A stretch of 64,000 bases of DNA from an uncultured Brachybacterium sp. (GTDB taxonomy: Bacteria; Actinomycetota; Actinomycetes; Actinomycetales; Dermabacteraceae), in NCBI RefSeq assembly GCF_947500705.1, contig NZ_CANMSY010000001.1, positions 372,001-436,000 on the forward strand. The letters run 5' to 3'. The notes under the pieces were generated by a model. That model was given only the letters and a program-made list of their open reading frames with translations, had not been told where the DNA came from and ran no database searches. How positions within the stretch are numbered: the stretch's first letter is position 1; the number at the start of each line of letters is the position of its first letter. A program made the position numbers and the translations under genes. Below, one piece after another: positions 1 through 9,468 of the stretch.

Positions 1-437
<437 letters not shown>

Positions 438-561
438 TCAGTCCCGGCCAGTCTAGGCAGTGGGAGCCGCTGACGGGGCCCCGACAGTCCCCGGCATCGG
501 TGGGAAGGGACACCACATCGGATTCTGGGGTGGCGATGGCGAGGTGCGGCGTGACGTGATC

Positions 562-1974
562 TCAGGCGATCGCGGAGGCGATGCCGAAGAGCACCAGCGA
601 CAGGCCGAAGCCGACGATCGCCATCGCGCCCTGGATCAGGGTCCAGGTGGACAGGGTCTGCTTCATGTCCATCCCGAAGAATCGGCTGACCAGCCAGAAG
701 CCCGAGTCGTTGACGTGCGAGAAGCCCACCGAGCCGGCGGACATCGCCATCACGATCGCGACGATCTGGAGCTGGGAGAAGTCGCTGGCGGCGATCACGC
801 CCACCATCAGCGATGCCGCCGTGGTCAGCGCCACGGTGGCCGAGCCCTGGGCGATGCGGACGATCTGGGCGATCAGGAAGGCGGCCACGATCACCGGCAG
901 TCCGATGTCGTTGAGCGATCCGGCGACCGCATCACCGATCCCGGTCACGCGCAGCACACCGCCGAACATGCCTCCGGCACCGGTGACCAGCACGACCGAG
1001 CAGATCGGCCCCAGGGCGGAGTCGGTGATCTTCTCGATCAGGTTGCCCTTCTTGCCCGCTCCCCAGCCGAGGACGAACATCGAGACCACCACGGTGATCA
1101 GCAGCGCGACCGGAGTCTCACCCACCAGGCGCAGTCCGGAGACGACCGGGTCGGCGAGGAACGCTTCCGAATCGGGACGTGCGGCGCCGACGGTGTTCAG
1201 CCCGGTGTTGAGCAGGATCAGCAGCAGAGGCAGGATCAGCAGGCTGATGATCGTGCTCACCCGCGGGTTCGACTCGAAGCCGGTCTTCTCCGACGTGCTG
1301 TCGAGGATCGTGGGGATCGGGACGTCCAGGCGCATGCCCAGTCGCGGGGCCAGCAGGGTGCCGACCAGGTACCAGATGATCACGGCGAACACGATTCCGA
1401 CGAGCATCACCAGGCCGATGTCGGCGCCGACGATGGTGGAGGCGGCCACCGGGCCGGGGTGGGGCGGGGCGAAGATGTGCATCGCGCTGAAGGCGACCGC
1501 CGAGGGCAGGGCGATGGCCAGGAATGATCCGCCGACGCGGCGGGCGACGGCGTAGATGATCGGCAGCATCACCACGAGGCCGGCGTCGAAGAAGATGGGG
1601 AAGCCCATCAGCAGGCTGGCGAGCGACAGGCCGAGGCCGGCCCGCTTCTCTCCGACCAGGTCGATCATCCGGTCGGCGAGCAGCTGTGCACCGCCGGAGG
1701 TCTCGATCATCCGCCCCAGCATCGCGCCGAGCGCGACCAGCAGCATCACGTTGCCGAGCGTGGAGTTGAATCCGAAGCCGAGGGCATCCATGAGGCTGCC
1801 GGGGGCGATGCCGGCGATGAGCGCCGTGCCGATCGAGGTGATCATCAGGGCCAGGAAGGCGTGGATCTTGAACGCCATGATCATGACCAGCAGCACGGCG
1901 ACGGCGGCGGTGGCCAGGATCAGCAGCCCGCCGGTGCCGAGCTCCCAGTTCATGACGAGGTTCAACTCATCCAT
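562..1974 (-). CDS. GntP-family gluconate/organic-acid permease
   Basis: A 470-residue integral membrane protein with about 12 hydrophobic segments. It matches the GntP family of proton-coupled gluconate or related sugar-acid importers: an early glycine-rich segment, FPIFFDAGLVVMLPI near residue 140, the conserved FAPPHPGPVAAS near 170, and SATVALTTAASLM in the C-terminal half. ATG at 1974 is preceded by AAGGAG six bases upstream; the open frame continues 43 codons further without a plausible ribosome site. There is no gluconate kinase or GntR regulator beside it, so the substrate is unknown. It sits between nrdG and nrdF on the same strand, an odd place for a sugar-acid permease. The family assignment is firm; gluconate as substrate is only the family default. 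Confidence 0.9.
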   Translation of the reverse strand: MDELNLVMNWELGTGGLLILATAAVAVLLVMIMAFKIHAFLALMITSIGTALIAGIAPGSLMDALGFGFNSTLGNVMLLVALGAMLGRMIETSGGAQLLADRMIDLVGEKRAGLGLSLASLLMGFPIFFDAGLVVMLPIIYAVARRVGGSFLAIALPSAVAFSAMHIFAPPHPGPVAASTIVGADIGLVMLVGIVFAVIIWYLVGTLLAPRLGMRLDVPIPTILDSTSEKTGFESNPRVSTIISLLILPLLLILLNTGLNTVGAARPDSEAFLADPVVSGLRLVGETPVALLITVVVSMFVLGWGAGKKGNLIEKITDSALGPICSVVLVTGAGGMFGGVLRVTGIGDAVAGSLNDIGLPVIVAAFLIAQIVRIAQGSATVALTTAASLMVGVIAASDFSQLQIVAIVMAMSAGSVGFSHVNDSGFWLVSRFFGMDMKQTLSTWTLIQGAMAIVGFGLSLVLFGIASAIA

Positions 1975-2113
1975 GAGGGACTCCTTGGGGAGGAAGGGGA
2001 AGGGTGTCGCGCCCGGGGTGCAGCGGCGACGTCGAGCGGTGCTCGCTTTCACATCGTAGGCGAGCCTCCTCGCTCGTGCAGATGCCCGCCAGGGCACCTG
2101 CACGAGCGAGGGC

Positions 2114-2878
2114 TCAGGCGCGGGTGGTGATCAGCACCCCCTCGACCTCACCCCGGCGCAGGGCGGCCCGGGCGGTCAGCTCGAAGCGCTCCACCCAGTC
2201 GGTGACGTGTCCCAGCTGTGCGGCGAAGTCGGCGTCGGTGCCGTCAGGTCGTGCCCGCTGCAGCACGAGCGCACCACCGCCGGCCCGCGCGACGGCTCGC
2301 ACCACCTGCGGCACCTGGGCCTGCAGCGCGGGGGTGACGGTCATGCGCAGCTCGTGGTCGACACCGGAGGCCAGCAGCATGCCCAGGGACTGCTCTGCCT
2401 TCCGCCAGGCCCCACCCCGGCGCACGAGGGCGTCGTAGCCGCCGGGAGCGGCCTTCACATCGAAGCCGACCCAGTCCACGAGCGGCGCCGAGACCCGGTT
2501 CCCGTCGCGGTCGAGGCCCAGCAGGGTGCGCAGCCGTGACGGATAGGCGCCGCCGGTGTGCAGACCCACCGCGTAGCCGACCTCCCGCACCCGGGCCGCT
2601 GCCGGGACCAGGGCATGCTGAGAGGTCGCCTCTCCCCCGCTGAACACCACGGCGTCCAGCAGGCCGTGGCGGCGGGAGAGCAGGGTGTCGAGCTGGGACC
2701 AGGCCACCCTCCCGGGGGTCGCGGGATCGAGGATCGCCCTGTTGTGGCAGTAGGTGCAGGCCCAGGGACAGCCCTGGCAGAACACGGTCGCCACCAGACG
2801 TCCGGGCCAGTCAACGGTGGACAGAGGCACCAGACCGGCGATCTGCAGGTCCGGTGCCCCGAGCTGAGCGGTGCTCAC
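2114..2878 (-). CDS. nrdG: Anaerobic ribonucleotide reductase activating enzyme NrdG (radical SAM)
   Basis: A 254-residue radical-SAM protein that generates the glycyl radical on NrdD. The cluster-binding motif C37-x3-C41-x2-C44 is visible (GCPWACTYCHN), followed by VVFSGGEAT, the usual glycine-rich SAM-binding segment. It starts with GTG at 2878, which overlaps the nrdD stop codon as GTGA, so translation is probably coupled to nrdD. It is longer than the roughly 155-residue E. coli NrdG and resembles the longer Gram-positive/archaeal type that begins with IAGLVPLSTVDWPG. It is placed downstream of nrdD under the same twin NrdR box. The assignment is secure because of motif plus context. Confidence 0.94.
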   Translation of the reverse strand: MSTAQLGAPDLQIAGLVPLSTVDWPGRLVATVFCQGCPWACTYCHNRAILDPATPGRVAWSQLDTLLSRRHGLLDAVVFSGGEATSQHALVPAAARVREVGYAVGLHTGGAYPSRLRTLLGLDRDGNRVSAPLVDWVGFDVKAAPGGYDALVRRGGAWRKAEQSLGMLLASGVDHELRMTVTPALQAQVPQVVRAVARAGGGALVLQRARPDGTDADFAAQLGHVTDWVERFELTARAALRRGEVEGVLITTRA

Positions 2879-4746
2879 GCGAGGCTGCTCCCCACCGTCG
2901 CGGCCTGCTCGGTGAAGAAGGTGCGCTCGGCGTACTCGCCCTTCTTGCCGATGTTGAAGGACGTCACGGGACGGAAATAGCCCATCACCCGCGTCCACAC
3001 CTCGCAGACCTGACCGCAGCGCCCGCACTCGAGGTGCTCCCCCGAGAGATACCCGTGGGTGGGGCAGATCGAGAAGGTCGGGGTGACGGTGAGATACGGC
3101 AGGCGGAAGCGGGTCAGCGCCCGTCGCACCAGCTCCTTGCAGGTCTCTGCGGAGCTCATCGCCTCGTTCATGTAGAGGTGCAGCACGGTGCCGCCGGTGT
3201 ACTTCGCCTGCAGCTCCTCCTGCAGCTCGAGCGCCTCGAAGGGATCCTCGGTCGCGCCGACGGGGATCTGCGAGGAGTTCGTGTAATACGGGTTCTGCGC
3301 CGTGCCCGCGGTGAGGATCCCCGGGAAGCGGGCACGGTCCTCCTTCGCGAAGCGGTAGGTGGCGCCCTCGGCGGGGGTCGCCTCGAGGTTGTAGAGATTC
3401 CCGGTGGCCTCCTGGAACTCGACCATCCGCTCGCGCACGTGATCGAGGATCCGCAGGCACATCGCCTGCCCCTCCTCCGTCATGAGGTCGAGGCGGTCGC
3501 CGGTGAAGTTCCGGAGCATCTCGTTCATGCCGTTCACGCCGAGGGTCGAGAAGTGGTTGCCGAGGTGGCCCATGTACCGCTTGGTGTACGGGTAGAGCCC
3601 GGAGTCCATCAGCTCCTGCACGGTGGCACGGCGCCGCTCCAGAGTGTCCTGTCCCAGGTCCAGCAGGTGGTCCAGCGCCGCGATCAGCGCCGGCTCGTCC
3701 CCGGCGTGGAGGTGGCCGAGCCGGGCCATGTTCACGGTGACCACCCCGATCGATCCGGTGAGCTCCGCGGAGCCGAACAGGCCATTGCCGCGCTTGAGCA
3801 GCTCGCGCAGATCCAGCTGGAGCCGGCAGCACATCGAACGGATCATGCCGGGGTCGAGGTCCGAGTTCAGGAAGTTCTGGAAGTAGGGCAGCCCGTACTT
3901 CGCGGTCATCACGAACAGCGCCTCGGCGTTGTCCGAGTCCCAGTCGAAGTCCTCGGTGATGTTGTAGGTCGGGATCGGGAACGTGAAGGCGCGGCCGTCC
4001 GCGTCCCCCTCGGTCATCACGTCGAGATAGGCGCGGTTGATCAGATCCATCTCGGCTCCCAGCTCGCCGTAGGTGAAGTCCTGGACCTCGCCGCCTATCA
4101 GCGGGCGCTGCTCGCACAGATCCGTGGGGCAGGTCCAGTCGAAGGTGAGGTTGGTGAAGGGGCACTGGGAGCCCCAGCGGCTGGGGACGTTGAGGTTGTG
4201 GATCAGCTCCTGCATGTGCTGTCGCACCTGCTCGTAGGACATCGAGTCCAGGCGCACGAAGGGCGCCATATAGGTGTCGAAGGAGCTGAACGCCTGGGCC
4301 CCCGCCCATTCGTTCTGCAGGGTGCCCAGGAAGTTCACGATCTGCCCACAGGCCGAGGAGAAGTGCCGTGGCGGGCGCGAGCCGATCGCGCCCGCGACCC
4401 CGTTGAAGCCCTCCTCGAGCAGAGCCCGCAGCGACCAGCCGGCGCAGTAGCCGGTGAGCATGTCGAGGTCGTGGATGTGCAGGTCCCCCTCACGGTGGGC
4501 ACGGCCGGCCTCCGGGCTGAAGACCTCATCCAGCCAGTGGTTGGCCATCACCTTGCCGGCGGCGTTGAGGATCAGCCCGCCCACGGAGTATCCCTGGTTC
4601 GCATTCGCGTTGACCCGCCAGTCCGAGCGCTCCACGTACTCGGTGACGGTCGCGACGGGGTCGACGAGATGCCGCGCCGGCACCTCGACGGGGAGGGACG
4701 CAGCAGAAGCTCCGGGGGACGTGGGTGTGGGTGCGGTCGCGGTCAT
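2875..4746 (-). CDS. nrdD: Anaerobic (class III) ribonucleoside-triphosphate reductase NrdD
   Basis: 623 residues, oxygen-sensitive glycyl-radical enzyme that makes dNTPs without oxygen. Visible features: NANANQGYSVGGLILNAAG near residue 46, the paired cysteines MCC at 305-307 (active-site thiol region), a C-terminal zinc-ribbon-like cluster with C561, H564, C574 and C577, and the radical loop RVMGY with Gly589 as the probable radical site. The N-terminal ATP-cone found in many NrdD proteins is absent, since the protein starts almost directly with the catalytic barrel. In the zinc cluster one expected cysteine is His564 (CPTH). ATG at 4746 is preceded by AGGAGAG. It is the first gene of an nrdD-nrdG operon, with NrdR boxes 103-150 bases upstream. 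Confidence 0.95.
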   Translation of the reverse strand: MTATAPTPTSPGASAASLPVEVPARHLVDPVATVTEYVERSDWRVNANANQGYSVGGLILNAAGKVMANHWLDEVFSPEAGRAHREGDLHIHDLDMLTGYCAGWSLRALLEEGFNGVAGAIGSRPPRHFSSACGQIVNFLGTLQNEWAGAQAFSSFDTYMAPFVRLDSMSYEQVRQHMQELIHNLNVPSRWGSQCPFTNLTFDWTCPTDLCEQRPLIGGEVQDFTYGELGAEMDLINRAYLDVMTEGDADGRAFTFPIPTYNITEDFDWDSDNAEALFVMTAKYGLPYFQNFLNSDLDPGMIRSMCCRLQLDLRELLKRGNGLFGSAELTGSIGVVTVNMARLGHLHAGDEPALIAALDHLLDLGQDTLERRRATVQELMDSGLYPYTKRYMGHLGNHFSTLGVNGMNEMLRNFTGDRLDLMTEEGQAMCLRILDHVRERMVEFQEATGNLYNLEATPAEGATYRFAKEDRARFPGILTAGTAQNPYYTNSSQIPVGATEDPFEALELQEELQAKYTGGTVLHLYMNEAMSSAETCKELVRRALTRFRLPYLTVTPTFSICPTHGYLSGEHLECGRCGQVCEVWTRVMGYFRPVTSFNIGKKGEYAERTFFTEQAATVGSSLA

Positions 4747-4848
4747 GGGTTCTCTCCTGAGAGGTGAGGGGTGGGGCGGGGAGAGACCTCGGGGCTGGAG
4801 CCGGGAGGCGGTCGCTGGTGAAGGCGGTGAGCTCACGCTAGGAAAGAA

Positions 4849-4896
4849 CCACAACATCTAGTGGTCGCGACGCGCCGACGACACAAGGGCTAGTGA
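4849..4896 (-). promoter_or_regulatory. Twin NrdR box upstream of nrdD
   Basis: Two 16-bp imperfect palindromes, CCACAACATCTAGTGG (4849-4864) and ACACAAGGGCTAGTGA (4881-4896), start 32 bp apart, about three helical turns. NrdR, the zinc-finger/ATP-cone repressor of ribonucleotide reductase genes, is known to bind tandem 16-bp boxes at this spacing. The same arrangement with the same 32-bp step occurs upstream of nrdH in this window, which strongly supports the call. Confidence 0.85.
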
Positions 4897-4921
4897 ATTC
4901 CCCACCCCGTCACCACACCCT

Positions 4922-4939
4922 TCGGGACCGAAGTCCCGA
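4922..4939. promoter_or_regulatory. Inverted repeat in the nrdD-padR divergent region
   Basis: TCGGGAC and GTCCCGA form perfect 7-bp arms around a 4-base CGAA loop. It lies between the NrdR boxes and the PadR-type gene. It could be an operator or an RNA hairpin; nothing in the sequence decides which. Confidence 0.4.
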
Positions 4940-4965
4940 CCGAAGACCCGCCATACTCCCCTTGT

Positions 4966-4988
4966 CGTACTACGCCTGCCGTAGTACG
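4966..4988. promoter_or_regulatory. Candidate PadR operator
   Basis: A perfect 8-bp inverted repeat CGTACTAC/GTAGTACG with a 7-base spacer, about 110 bp upstream of the PadR-type gene. PadR-family regulators commonly bind short spaced palindromes in their own promoters, so autoregulation is the natural reading, but binding is inferred from position and symmetry alone. Confidence 0.5.
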
Positions 4989-5099
4989 GTATGCGCAGTA
5001 ACGCGGCGAGCCGGCCTGCCGTCGACGTCTGGGGAGGTGCACCCGTCCGCACCCGTCACCGGCCCGCCGCGCACCACCCCCAAAACGAGAGGAGCCGAG

Positions 5100-5435
5100 G
5101 TGATCGGAGCCGACGCCATCCGCGGGCACATCGATCTGATCCTGCTCGCGATCCTGGAGACGCAGCCTTCGTACGCCTACGAGATCTCCAAGACGATCAC
5201 CGGTCGCTCCCGCGGCGAGTACGTCATCAAACAGACCACCCTCTACACCGCGGTCAAGCGGCTGCAGTCCCAGGGCCTCCTCGACAGCTATGAGGACGCC
5301 TCCCCCAGCGGCAAGCCGCGCACCTACTACAGGCTCACCCCCGACGGCCTCGACCAGCTCGGCGTCAAGCGCGAGGAATGGCGCAGCACCCGAGCACTCG
5401 TGGACCACTTCACGGAAGGAAAGGACGCCTCGTGA
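5100..5435 (+). CDS. PadR-family transcriptional regulator
   Basis: A 111-residue winged-helix protein. The N-terminal PadR domain is clear: HIDLILLAILETQPSYAYEI, then the recognition-helix region with TTLYTAVKRLQSQGLL and the wing PSGKPRTYYRLTPDG. GTG at 5100 is chosen because AGAGGAG lies 5 bases ahead and the protein then begins at the usual point of the domain; an upstream in-frame start would add a non-homologous proline-rich stretch. Its stop overlaps the GTG of the next gene (GTGA). PadR regulators are very often co-transcribed with a permease-prefix membrane protein whose expression they control, as here. The effector is unknown. Confidence 0.9.
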   Translation: MIGADAIRGHIDLILLAILETQPSYAYEISKTITGRSRGEYVIKQTTLYTAVKRLQSQGLLDSYEDASPSGKPRTYYRLTPDGLDQLGVKREEWRSTRALVDHFTEGKDAS

Positions 5436-5746
5436 ACGTCATCGACTCCTATCTGGACACCCTCTTCGCCCCCTACCCCACATCCACCCGCCTGCGGGAG
5501 GCCAGGACTGAGCTGCGCGCCATGATGGAGGACAAGCAGCAGGGCCTGATCGAGGACGGCCTCACCGAGTCCCAGGCCGTCGGGCAGGTGATCGCCGAGT
5601 TCGGCACCCTCGAGGAGGTCGCCCCGGTGCTCGGCATCGACGCCGAGCTGGGCCGCGCCGCCGCCGCACCCGCCGCACCACCGGCTGCACCGCTCGACCT
5701 CGATCGCGCCCGCGCCTATGTCAGCGCTGTGCGCGGTTCCCAGTAG
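5432..5746 (+). pseudogene. Permease-prefix-domain protein, N-terminal part, ended by in-frame TAG
   Basis: 104 residues beginning with GTG at 5432 (overlaps the padR stop). VIDSYLDTLFAPYP, LRAMMEDK and VIAEFGTLEEVAPVLGI are hallmarks of the permease prefix domain (DUF1700-like), a cytosolic helical domain that normally precedes membrane segments in the same chain. Here the frame ends at TAG (5744-5746) right after RAYVSAVRGSQ, and the transmembrane part resumes in the same frame from the next codon. One interpretation is a TGG-to-TAG change in a single gene of about 340 codons; others are a sequencing error or two translationally linked halves. I annotate it as a split gene and cannot decide from sequence whether the parts are functional. 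Confidence 0.7.
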
Positions 5747-6454
5747 ATGCCCGCCACCGGCCTGGCCATGTTCGTGCTCTGCGCGGCGCCGCTGCTGCTG
5801 CTCATCGCCGCCACCCCCGGTTCCCAGGGTGAGCCTGGTGGTTGGGCGATCGGCATCGGCCTCACGGCAGTGCTGGTGATGGTGAGCCTGGGCCTGCTGC
5901 TGATGATGGCGCGAGATGCACGACTCAGCGACTTCGAGGACATCGACGAAGGGGACTTCGCCCTCACCGCGCAGGTGCGCAGCTACGCCCGGGAGGTCAG
6001 GCGCGAGCGCCGCCGTGCCACGATCCTCGCCGCCGCCGTCGCGATCACCCTGTGGATCCTCAGCGCTCTGCCCACCCTTCTCACCGCACTGCTCATCGAC
6101 GGAGACTCCTCCGCCGTGCTGTACGGGGTGAGCGGGACGCTGGTGATCGTGGCGCTGGGCCTTGCGATCATCGCCCGTGCGGGCTGGGCCGACGCCGCGA
6201 CCAACACGCTGCTCCAGGAGAAGGATGCGGACAACTCCCTTGAGCACAGCGAGAGCCCGGTGGTCCGCGTGGTGGCCGTGGTCTACTGGCCGGTCATGTT
6301 CGCGATCTATCTGGCGTGGAGCTTCCTGTCCGGAGACTGGGGGATCAGCTGGGTGATCTGGCCGGTGGCCGGGGTGCTGTACGGCGCCCTCTCCGGGCTC
6401 AGCGTCGCGCTGCGCGGGGACGAGGGCTCCCGGCAGCAGCACAGGAGCCGCTGA
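5747..6454 (+). pseudogene. Permease-prefix-domain protein, transmembrane part after the TAG
   Basis: 235 residues in the same frame as the preceding segment, starting at ATG immediately after its TAG. It has about six hydrophobic segments (first at residues 5-25, then around 33-55, 95-118, 122-145, 172-192 and 198-218) and a charged cytosolic loop around residues 60-92 rich in Asp, Glu and Arg. This is the membrane half expected downstream of a permease prefix domain. No ribosome site precedes the ATG, so separate translation would depend on stop-start reinitiation (TAGATG). It ends 20 bases before a strong hairpin terminator shared with nrdE. No enzymatic motif is visible. Confidence 0.65.
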
Positions 6455-6475
6455 GCCCGGCGCCGCACTCACCAC

Positions 6476-6523
6476 GACGCCGACGGGCGGGCCTCCCCCA
6501 GGGGAGACCCGCCCGTCGGCGTC
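6476..6523. terminator. Bidirectional terminator between the permease-prefix gene and nrdE
   Basis: A perfect 16-bp GC-rich stem (6476-6491 with 6508-6523) whose loop contains a further TCCCC/GGGGA pairing. It lies between two convergent genes and can serve both strands. Confidence 0.85.
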
Positions 6524-6557
6524 TGTGGTGGCACCTCAGCGGGTGCCGCTCACGAGA

Positions 6558-8708
6558 TCAGAGCATGCAGCTGACGCAGCCCTCGACCTCGGTGCCCTCG
6601 AGCGCCATCTGCCGCAGGCGGATGTAGTAGAGGGTCTTGATGCCCTTGCGCCAGGCGTAGATCTGCGCCTTGTTGATGTCGCGCGTGGTGGCGGTGTCCT
6701 TGAAGAACAGCGTCAGCGACAGGCCCTGGTCCACGTGCTGGGTGGCCTCGGCGTAGGTGTCGACGATCTTCTCGTAGCCGATCTCGTACGCATCCTGGAA
6801 GTACTCGAGATTGTCGTTGGTGAGGTAGGGGGCGGGGTAGTACACCCGGCCGATCTTCCCCTCCTTGCGGATCTCGATCTGGGAGGCGATGGGGTGGATC
6901 GAGCTCGTGGAGTTGTTGATGTACGAGATCGAACCGGTCGGCGGGACGGCCTGCAGGTAGGCGTTGTACATGCCGTGCTCCGCGACCTCGTCACGCAGCT
7001 GCTTCCAGTCCTCCTGCGAGGGCAGGTGGGCGTTGGACTCGGCGAACAGCGCCCGCACCTTCTCCGTGCGGGGCTCCCACGCCTTGTCGATGTACTTGGA
7101 GAAGTACTCGCCGGTGGCGTACTTGGAGTTCTCGAAGTCGTAGAACTTCACCCCGCGCTCCTTCGCGATCCGCATCGACGCCTTGATGGCGTGGTACGTG
7201 ACCGAGTAGAAGTACATGTTGGTGAAGTCCAGGCCCTCGTCAGAGCCGTAGAAGATCCGCTCGCGCGCCAGGTAGCCGTGCAGGTTCATCTGTCCCAGGC
7301 CGATGGCGTGGGACTTGCGGTTGCCCTCGGCGATGGTCGGCACGGAGTCGATGTCCGAGGTGTCCGAGACCGCGGTGAGGCCACGGATGGCCGTCTCGAT
7401 GGTCTGGGCGAAGTTCGGCGAGTCCATCGCCTTGGCGATGTTCAGCGAGCCCAGGTTGCAGGAGATGTCCCGGCCCATCTCCTCGTACGTCAGATCCACG
7501 TTCATGGTCGACGGGGTCGAGACCTGCAGGATCTCCGAGCACAGGTTGGAGTGCGTGACCTTGCCGGCGATGGGGTTTGCCCGGTTCACGGTGTCCTCGA
7601 ACATGATGTACGGGTAGCCGGACTCGAACTGGATCTCCGCCAGGACCTGGAAGAAGTCACGCGCCTGGATCTTCTTCTTGGAGATGTTCGGGTTGTCGAC
7701 CATCTCCCGGTAGACCTCGGAGACGTTGACGTCCGCGAAGGGCTTGCCGTACTCGCGCTCCACGTCATACGGGGAGAACAGGTACATCGGCTCGTTCTTC
7801 TTGGCGAGCTCGAAGGTGATGTCGGGGATGACCACACCGAGGGAGAGGGTCTTGATGCGGATCTTCTCGTCGGCGTTCTCGCGCTTGGTGTCCAGGAACC
7901 GCAGGATGTCCGGGTGGTGGGCGTTGAGGTACACCGCACCGGCGCCCTGGCGGGCTCCGAGCTGGTTCGCGTAGGAGAAGGAGTCCTCGAGCAGCTTCAT
8001 CACGGGGATCACGCCGCTGGACTGGTTCTCGATGTGCTTGATCGGCGCACCGTACTCCCGCAGGTTCGAGAGCAGCAGGGCCACGCCGCCGCCGCGCTTG
8101 GACAGCTGCAGGGCGGAGTTGATCGAGCGGCCGATCGACTCCATGTTGTCCTCGATGCGCAGCAGGAAGCAGGAGACGAGCTCTCCGCGCTGTGCCTTGC
8201 CGGCGTTGAGGAAGGTGGGGGTCGCCGGCTGGAAGCGTCCGTCGAGGATCTCGTCGACCAGGTTACGGGCGAGCTGCTCGTCACCACGGGCCAGACCCAG
8301 GGCGACCATCACCACACGGTCCTCGAAGCGCTCGAGGTACCGTTCGCCGTCGAACGTCTTCAGGGTGTACGAGGTGTAGTACTTGAAGGCACCGAGGAAG
8401 GTCGGGAAGCGGAACTTCTTGGCGAAGGCCTGCTCCGAGAGCGACTCGATGAACGAGAAGTCGTACTGCTCGAGGACCTCGGGCTCGTAGTACTTGTTCT
8501 CGACCAGATAGTCCATCTTCTCGCGCAGCGAGTGGAAGAAGACGGTGTTGGGGTTCACGTGCTGCAGGAAGTACTCCCGCGCCGCCTCACGGTCCTTGTC
8601 GAACTGGATCTTCCCATCCGGTCCGTACAGGTTCAGCATCGCGTTCAGCGCGTGGTAGTCGAGCCGCCTGTTGTGCTCGACCGGGGGGATCTCGGTCAGT
8701 GTCGCCAA
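6558..8708 (-). CDS. nrdE: Class Ib ribonucleoside-diphosphate reductase alpha subunit NrdE
   Basis: 716 residues, the catalytic subunit of aerobic class Ib reductase. Recognisable segments: [21 protein letters not shown] at the N-terminus, [19 protein letters not shown], the active-site region [31 protein letters not shown] and NLCSEILQ, and a C-terminal CVSC (711-714) that is re-reduced by NrdH. The start is uncertain: I use TTG at 8708, which overlaps nrdI by 13 bases. The only other options are CTG at 8699 or starts deep inside nrdI. There is no ATP-cone activity domain, as expected for class Ib. It is the last gene of nrdHIE; the usual next gene nrdF is displaced about 6 kb downstream. 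Confidence 0.95.
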   Translation of the reverse strand: MATLTEIPPVEHNRRLDYHALNAMLNLYGPDGKIQFDKDREAAREYFLQHVNPNTVFFHSLREKMDYLVENKYYEPEVLEQYDFSFIESLSEQAFAKKFRFPTFLGAFKYYTSYTLKTFDGERYLERFEDRVVMVALGLARGDEQLARNLVDEILDGRFQPATPTFLNAGKAQRGELVSCFLLRIEDNMESIGRSINSALQLSKRGGGVALLLSNLREYGAPIKHIENQSSGVIPVMKLLEDSFSYANQLGARQGAGAVYLNAHHPDILRFLDTKRENADEKIRIKTLSLGVVIPDITFELAKKNEPMYLFSPYDVEREYGKPFADVNVSEVYREMVDNPNISKKKIQARDFFQVLAEIQFESGYPYIMFEDTVNRANPIAGKVTHSNLCSEILQVSTPSTMNVDLTYEEMGRDISCNLGSLNIAKAMDSPNFAQTIETAIRGLTAVSDTSDIDSVPTIAEGNRKSHAIGLGQMNLHGYLARERIFYGSDEGLDFTNMYFYSVTYHAIKASMRIAKERGVKFYDFENSKYATGEYFSKYIDKAWEPRTEKVRALFAESNAHLPSQEDWKQLRDEVAEHGMYNAYLQAVPPTGSISYINNSTSSIHPIASQIEIRKEGKIGRVYYPAPYLTNDNLEYFQDAYEIGYEKIVDTYAEATQHVDQGLSLTLFFKDTATTRDINKAQIYAWRKGIKTLYYIRLRQMALEGTEVEGCVSCML

Positions 8709-9094
8709 AACTCTTCCAATCCGTCGTGGACCCGCGTCACATCGCGCGGAGTGCCGAACAGTTCGAACTTGTACATATGGGGGACCCCGCACTTGCGGGC
8801 GATGATGTCGCCGGCCACGCAGTAGGCCTCCCCGAAGTTGGTGTTCCCCGCACCGATCACGCCACGGATGTGCTTCCGATTGCGTTCGTCGTTGAGGAAC
8901 TTGATGACCTGCTTGGGGACGGCACCGTGTCCGTTGCCCCCTCCGTAGGTCGGGACCACCAGGACGAAGTCCTCGTCGACGACGAGGTGCTCATCCCGGG
9001 GATAGAGCGGGACCCGGCGCGCCGGCATCCCGAGCTTCTCGACGAAGCGCTTGGTGTTGCCGGACACCGAGGAGAAGTAGACGAGATTCGACAC
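8696..9094 (-). CDS. nrdI: Flavodoxin-like NrdI, cofactor-assembly partner of NrdF
   Basis: 132-residue FMN protein that supplies oxidant for building the dimanganese-tyrosyl cofactor of NrdF. The FMN phosphate loop is seen at residues 8-14 (SSVSGNT), with [17 protein letters not shown] and [12 protein letters not shown] further on, all standard NrdI blocks. GTG at 9094 has GGAGG seven bases upstream. It lies 20 bases after nrdH and overlaps nrdE, so the three genes form one transcription unit. Presence of nrdI implies that the NrdF at the window edge is the class Ib manganese type. Confidence 0.95.
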   Translation of the reverse strand: MSNLVYFSSVSGNTKRFVEKLGMPARRVPLYPRDEHLVVDEDFVLVVPTYGGGNGHGAVPKQVIKFLNDERNRKHIRGVIGAGNTNFGEAYCVAGDIIARKCGVPHMYKFELFGTPRDVTRVHDGLEEFWRH

Positions 9095-9114
9095 GCCGAC
9101 GCCTCCGGGCCCGA

Positions 9115-9369
9115 TCAGATGGCGGTGGCCTGGCGCTGCGCGCCAGCGCTCACGAGGGTCTTGATCTTGTCGGGGCGGAAGCCGGACCAGTGGTCCTGCG
9201 CGGTGATGACGACCGGCGCCTGGACGTAGCCCAGCGACTTGACCTTCGCCAGCGCCTCGGCATCCTCGGTGATGTCGACGACGTCGTAGGCGACGCCCGC
9301 CTTGTTCAGGGCGCGCTTGGTCGCATCGCACTGGACGCAGAGGGGCTTCGAGTACACGGTGATGTCCAA
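9115..9369 (-). CDS. nrdH: Glutaredoxin-like NrdH-redoxin
   Basis: 84-residue thioredoxin-fold electron donor for NrdE. The redox motif is C11-V-Q-C14 ([11 protein letters not shown]), and the C-terminal part contains the NrdH signature WSGFRPDKI. The start codon is TTG at 9369, with GAAAGG eight bases ahead; no ATG or GTG fits better. It is the first gene of the nrdHIE unit. Twin NrdR boxes and several DnaA-box-like sites lie in the 100-340 bases upstream. Confidence 0.95.
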   Translation of the reverse strand: MDITVYSKPLCVQCDATKRALNKAGVAYDVVDITEDAEALAKVKSLGYVQAPVVITAQDHWSGFRPDKIKTLVSAGAQRQATAI

Positions 9370-9468
9370 GGGAGGGGCCTTTCACGAGCGCCGCGCCGCG
9401 GCGCAGGACTGGAGCTTCACGGGTTGTCCGGGGGAGGTCCGAAGGACCAGGCCGCCACGCTCCGGAAC

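Noticed and set aside
513-528. NrdR-box-like CCACATCGGATTCTGG upstream of nrdF
   Set aside because: Only one copy, poor match in the right half, and no partner 32 bp away on either side.
5744-5746. Programmed stop-codon readthrough or pyrrolysine at the TAG
   Set aside because: No pyl genes or readthrough context are visible; a point mutation is simpler.
6525-8825. Long open frame on the plus strand opposite nrdE
   Set aside because: Mirror frame of a GC-rich gene: low-complexity Val/Leu/Gly/Asp translation, no family motif, and fully covered by nrdE/nrdI. The same holds for other long antisense frames in the window.
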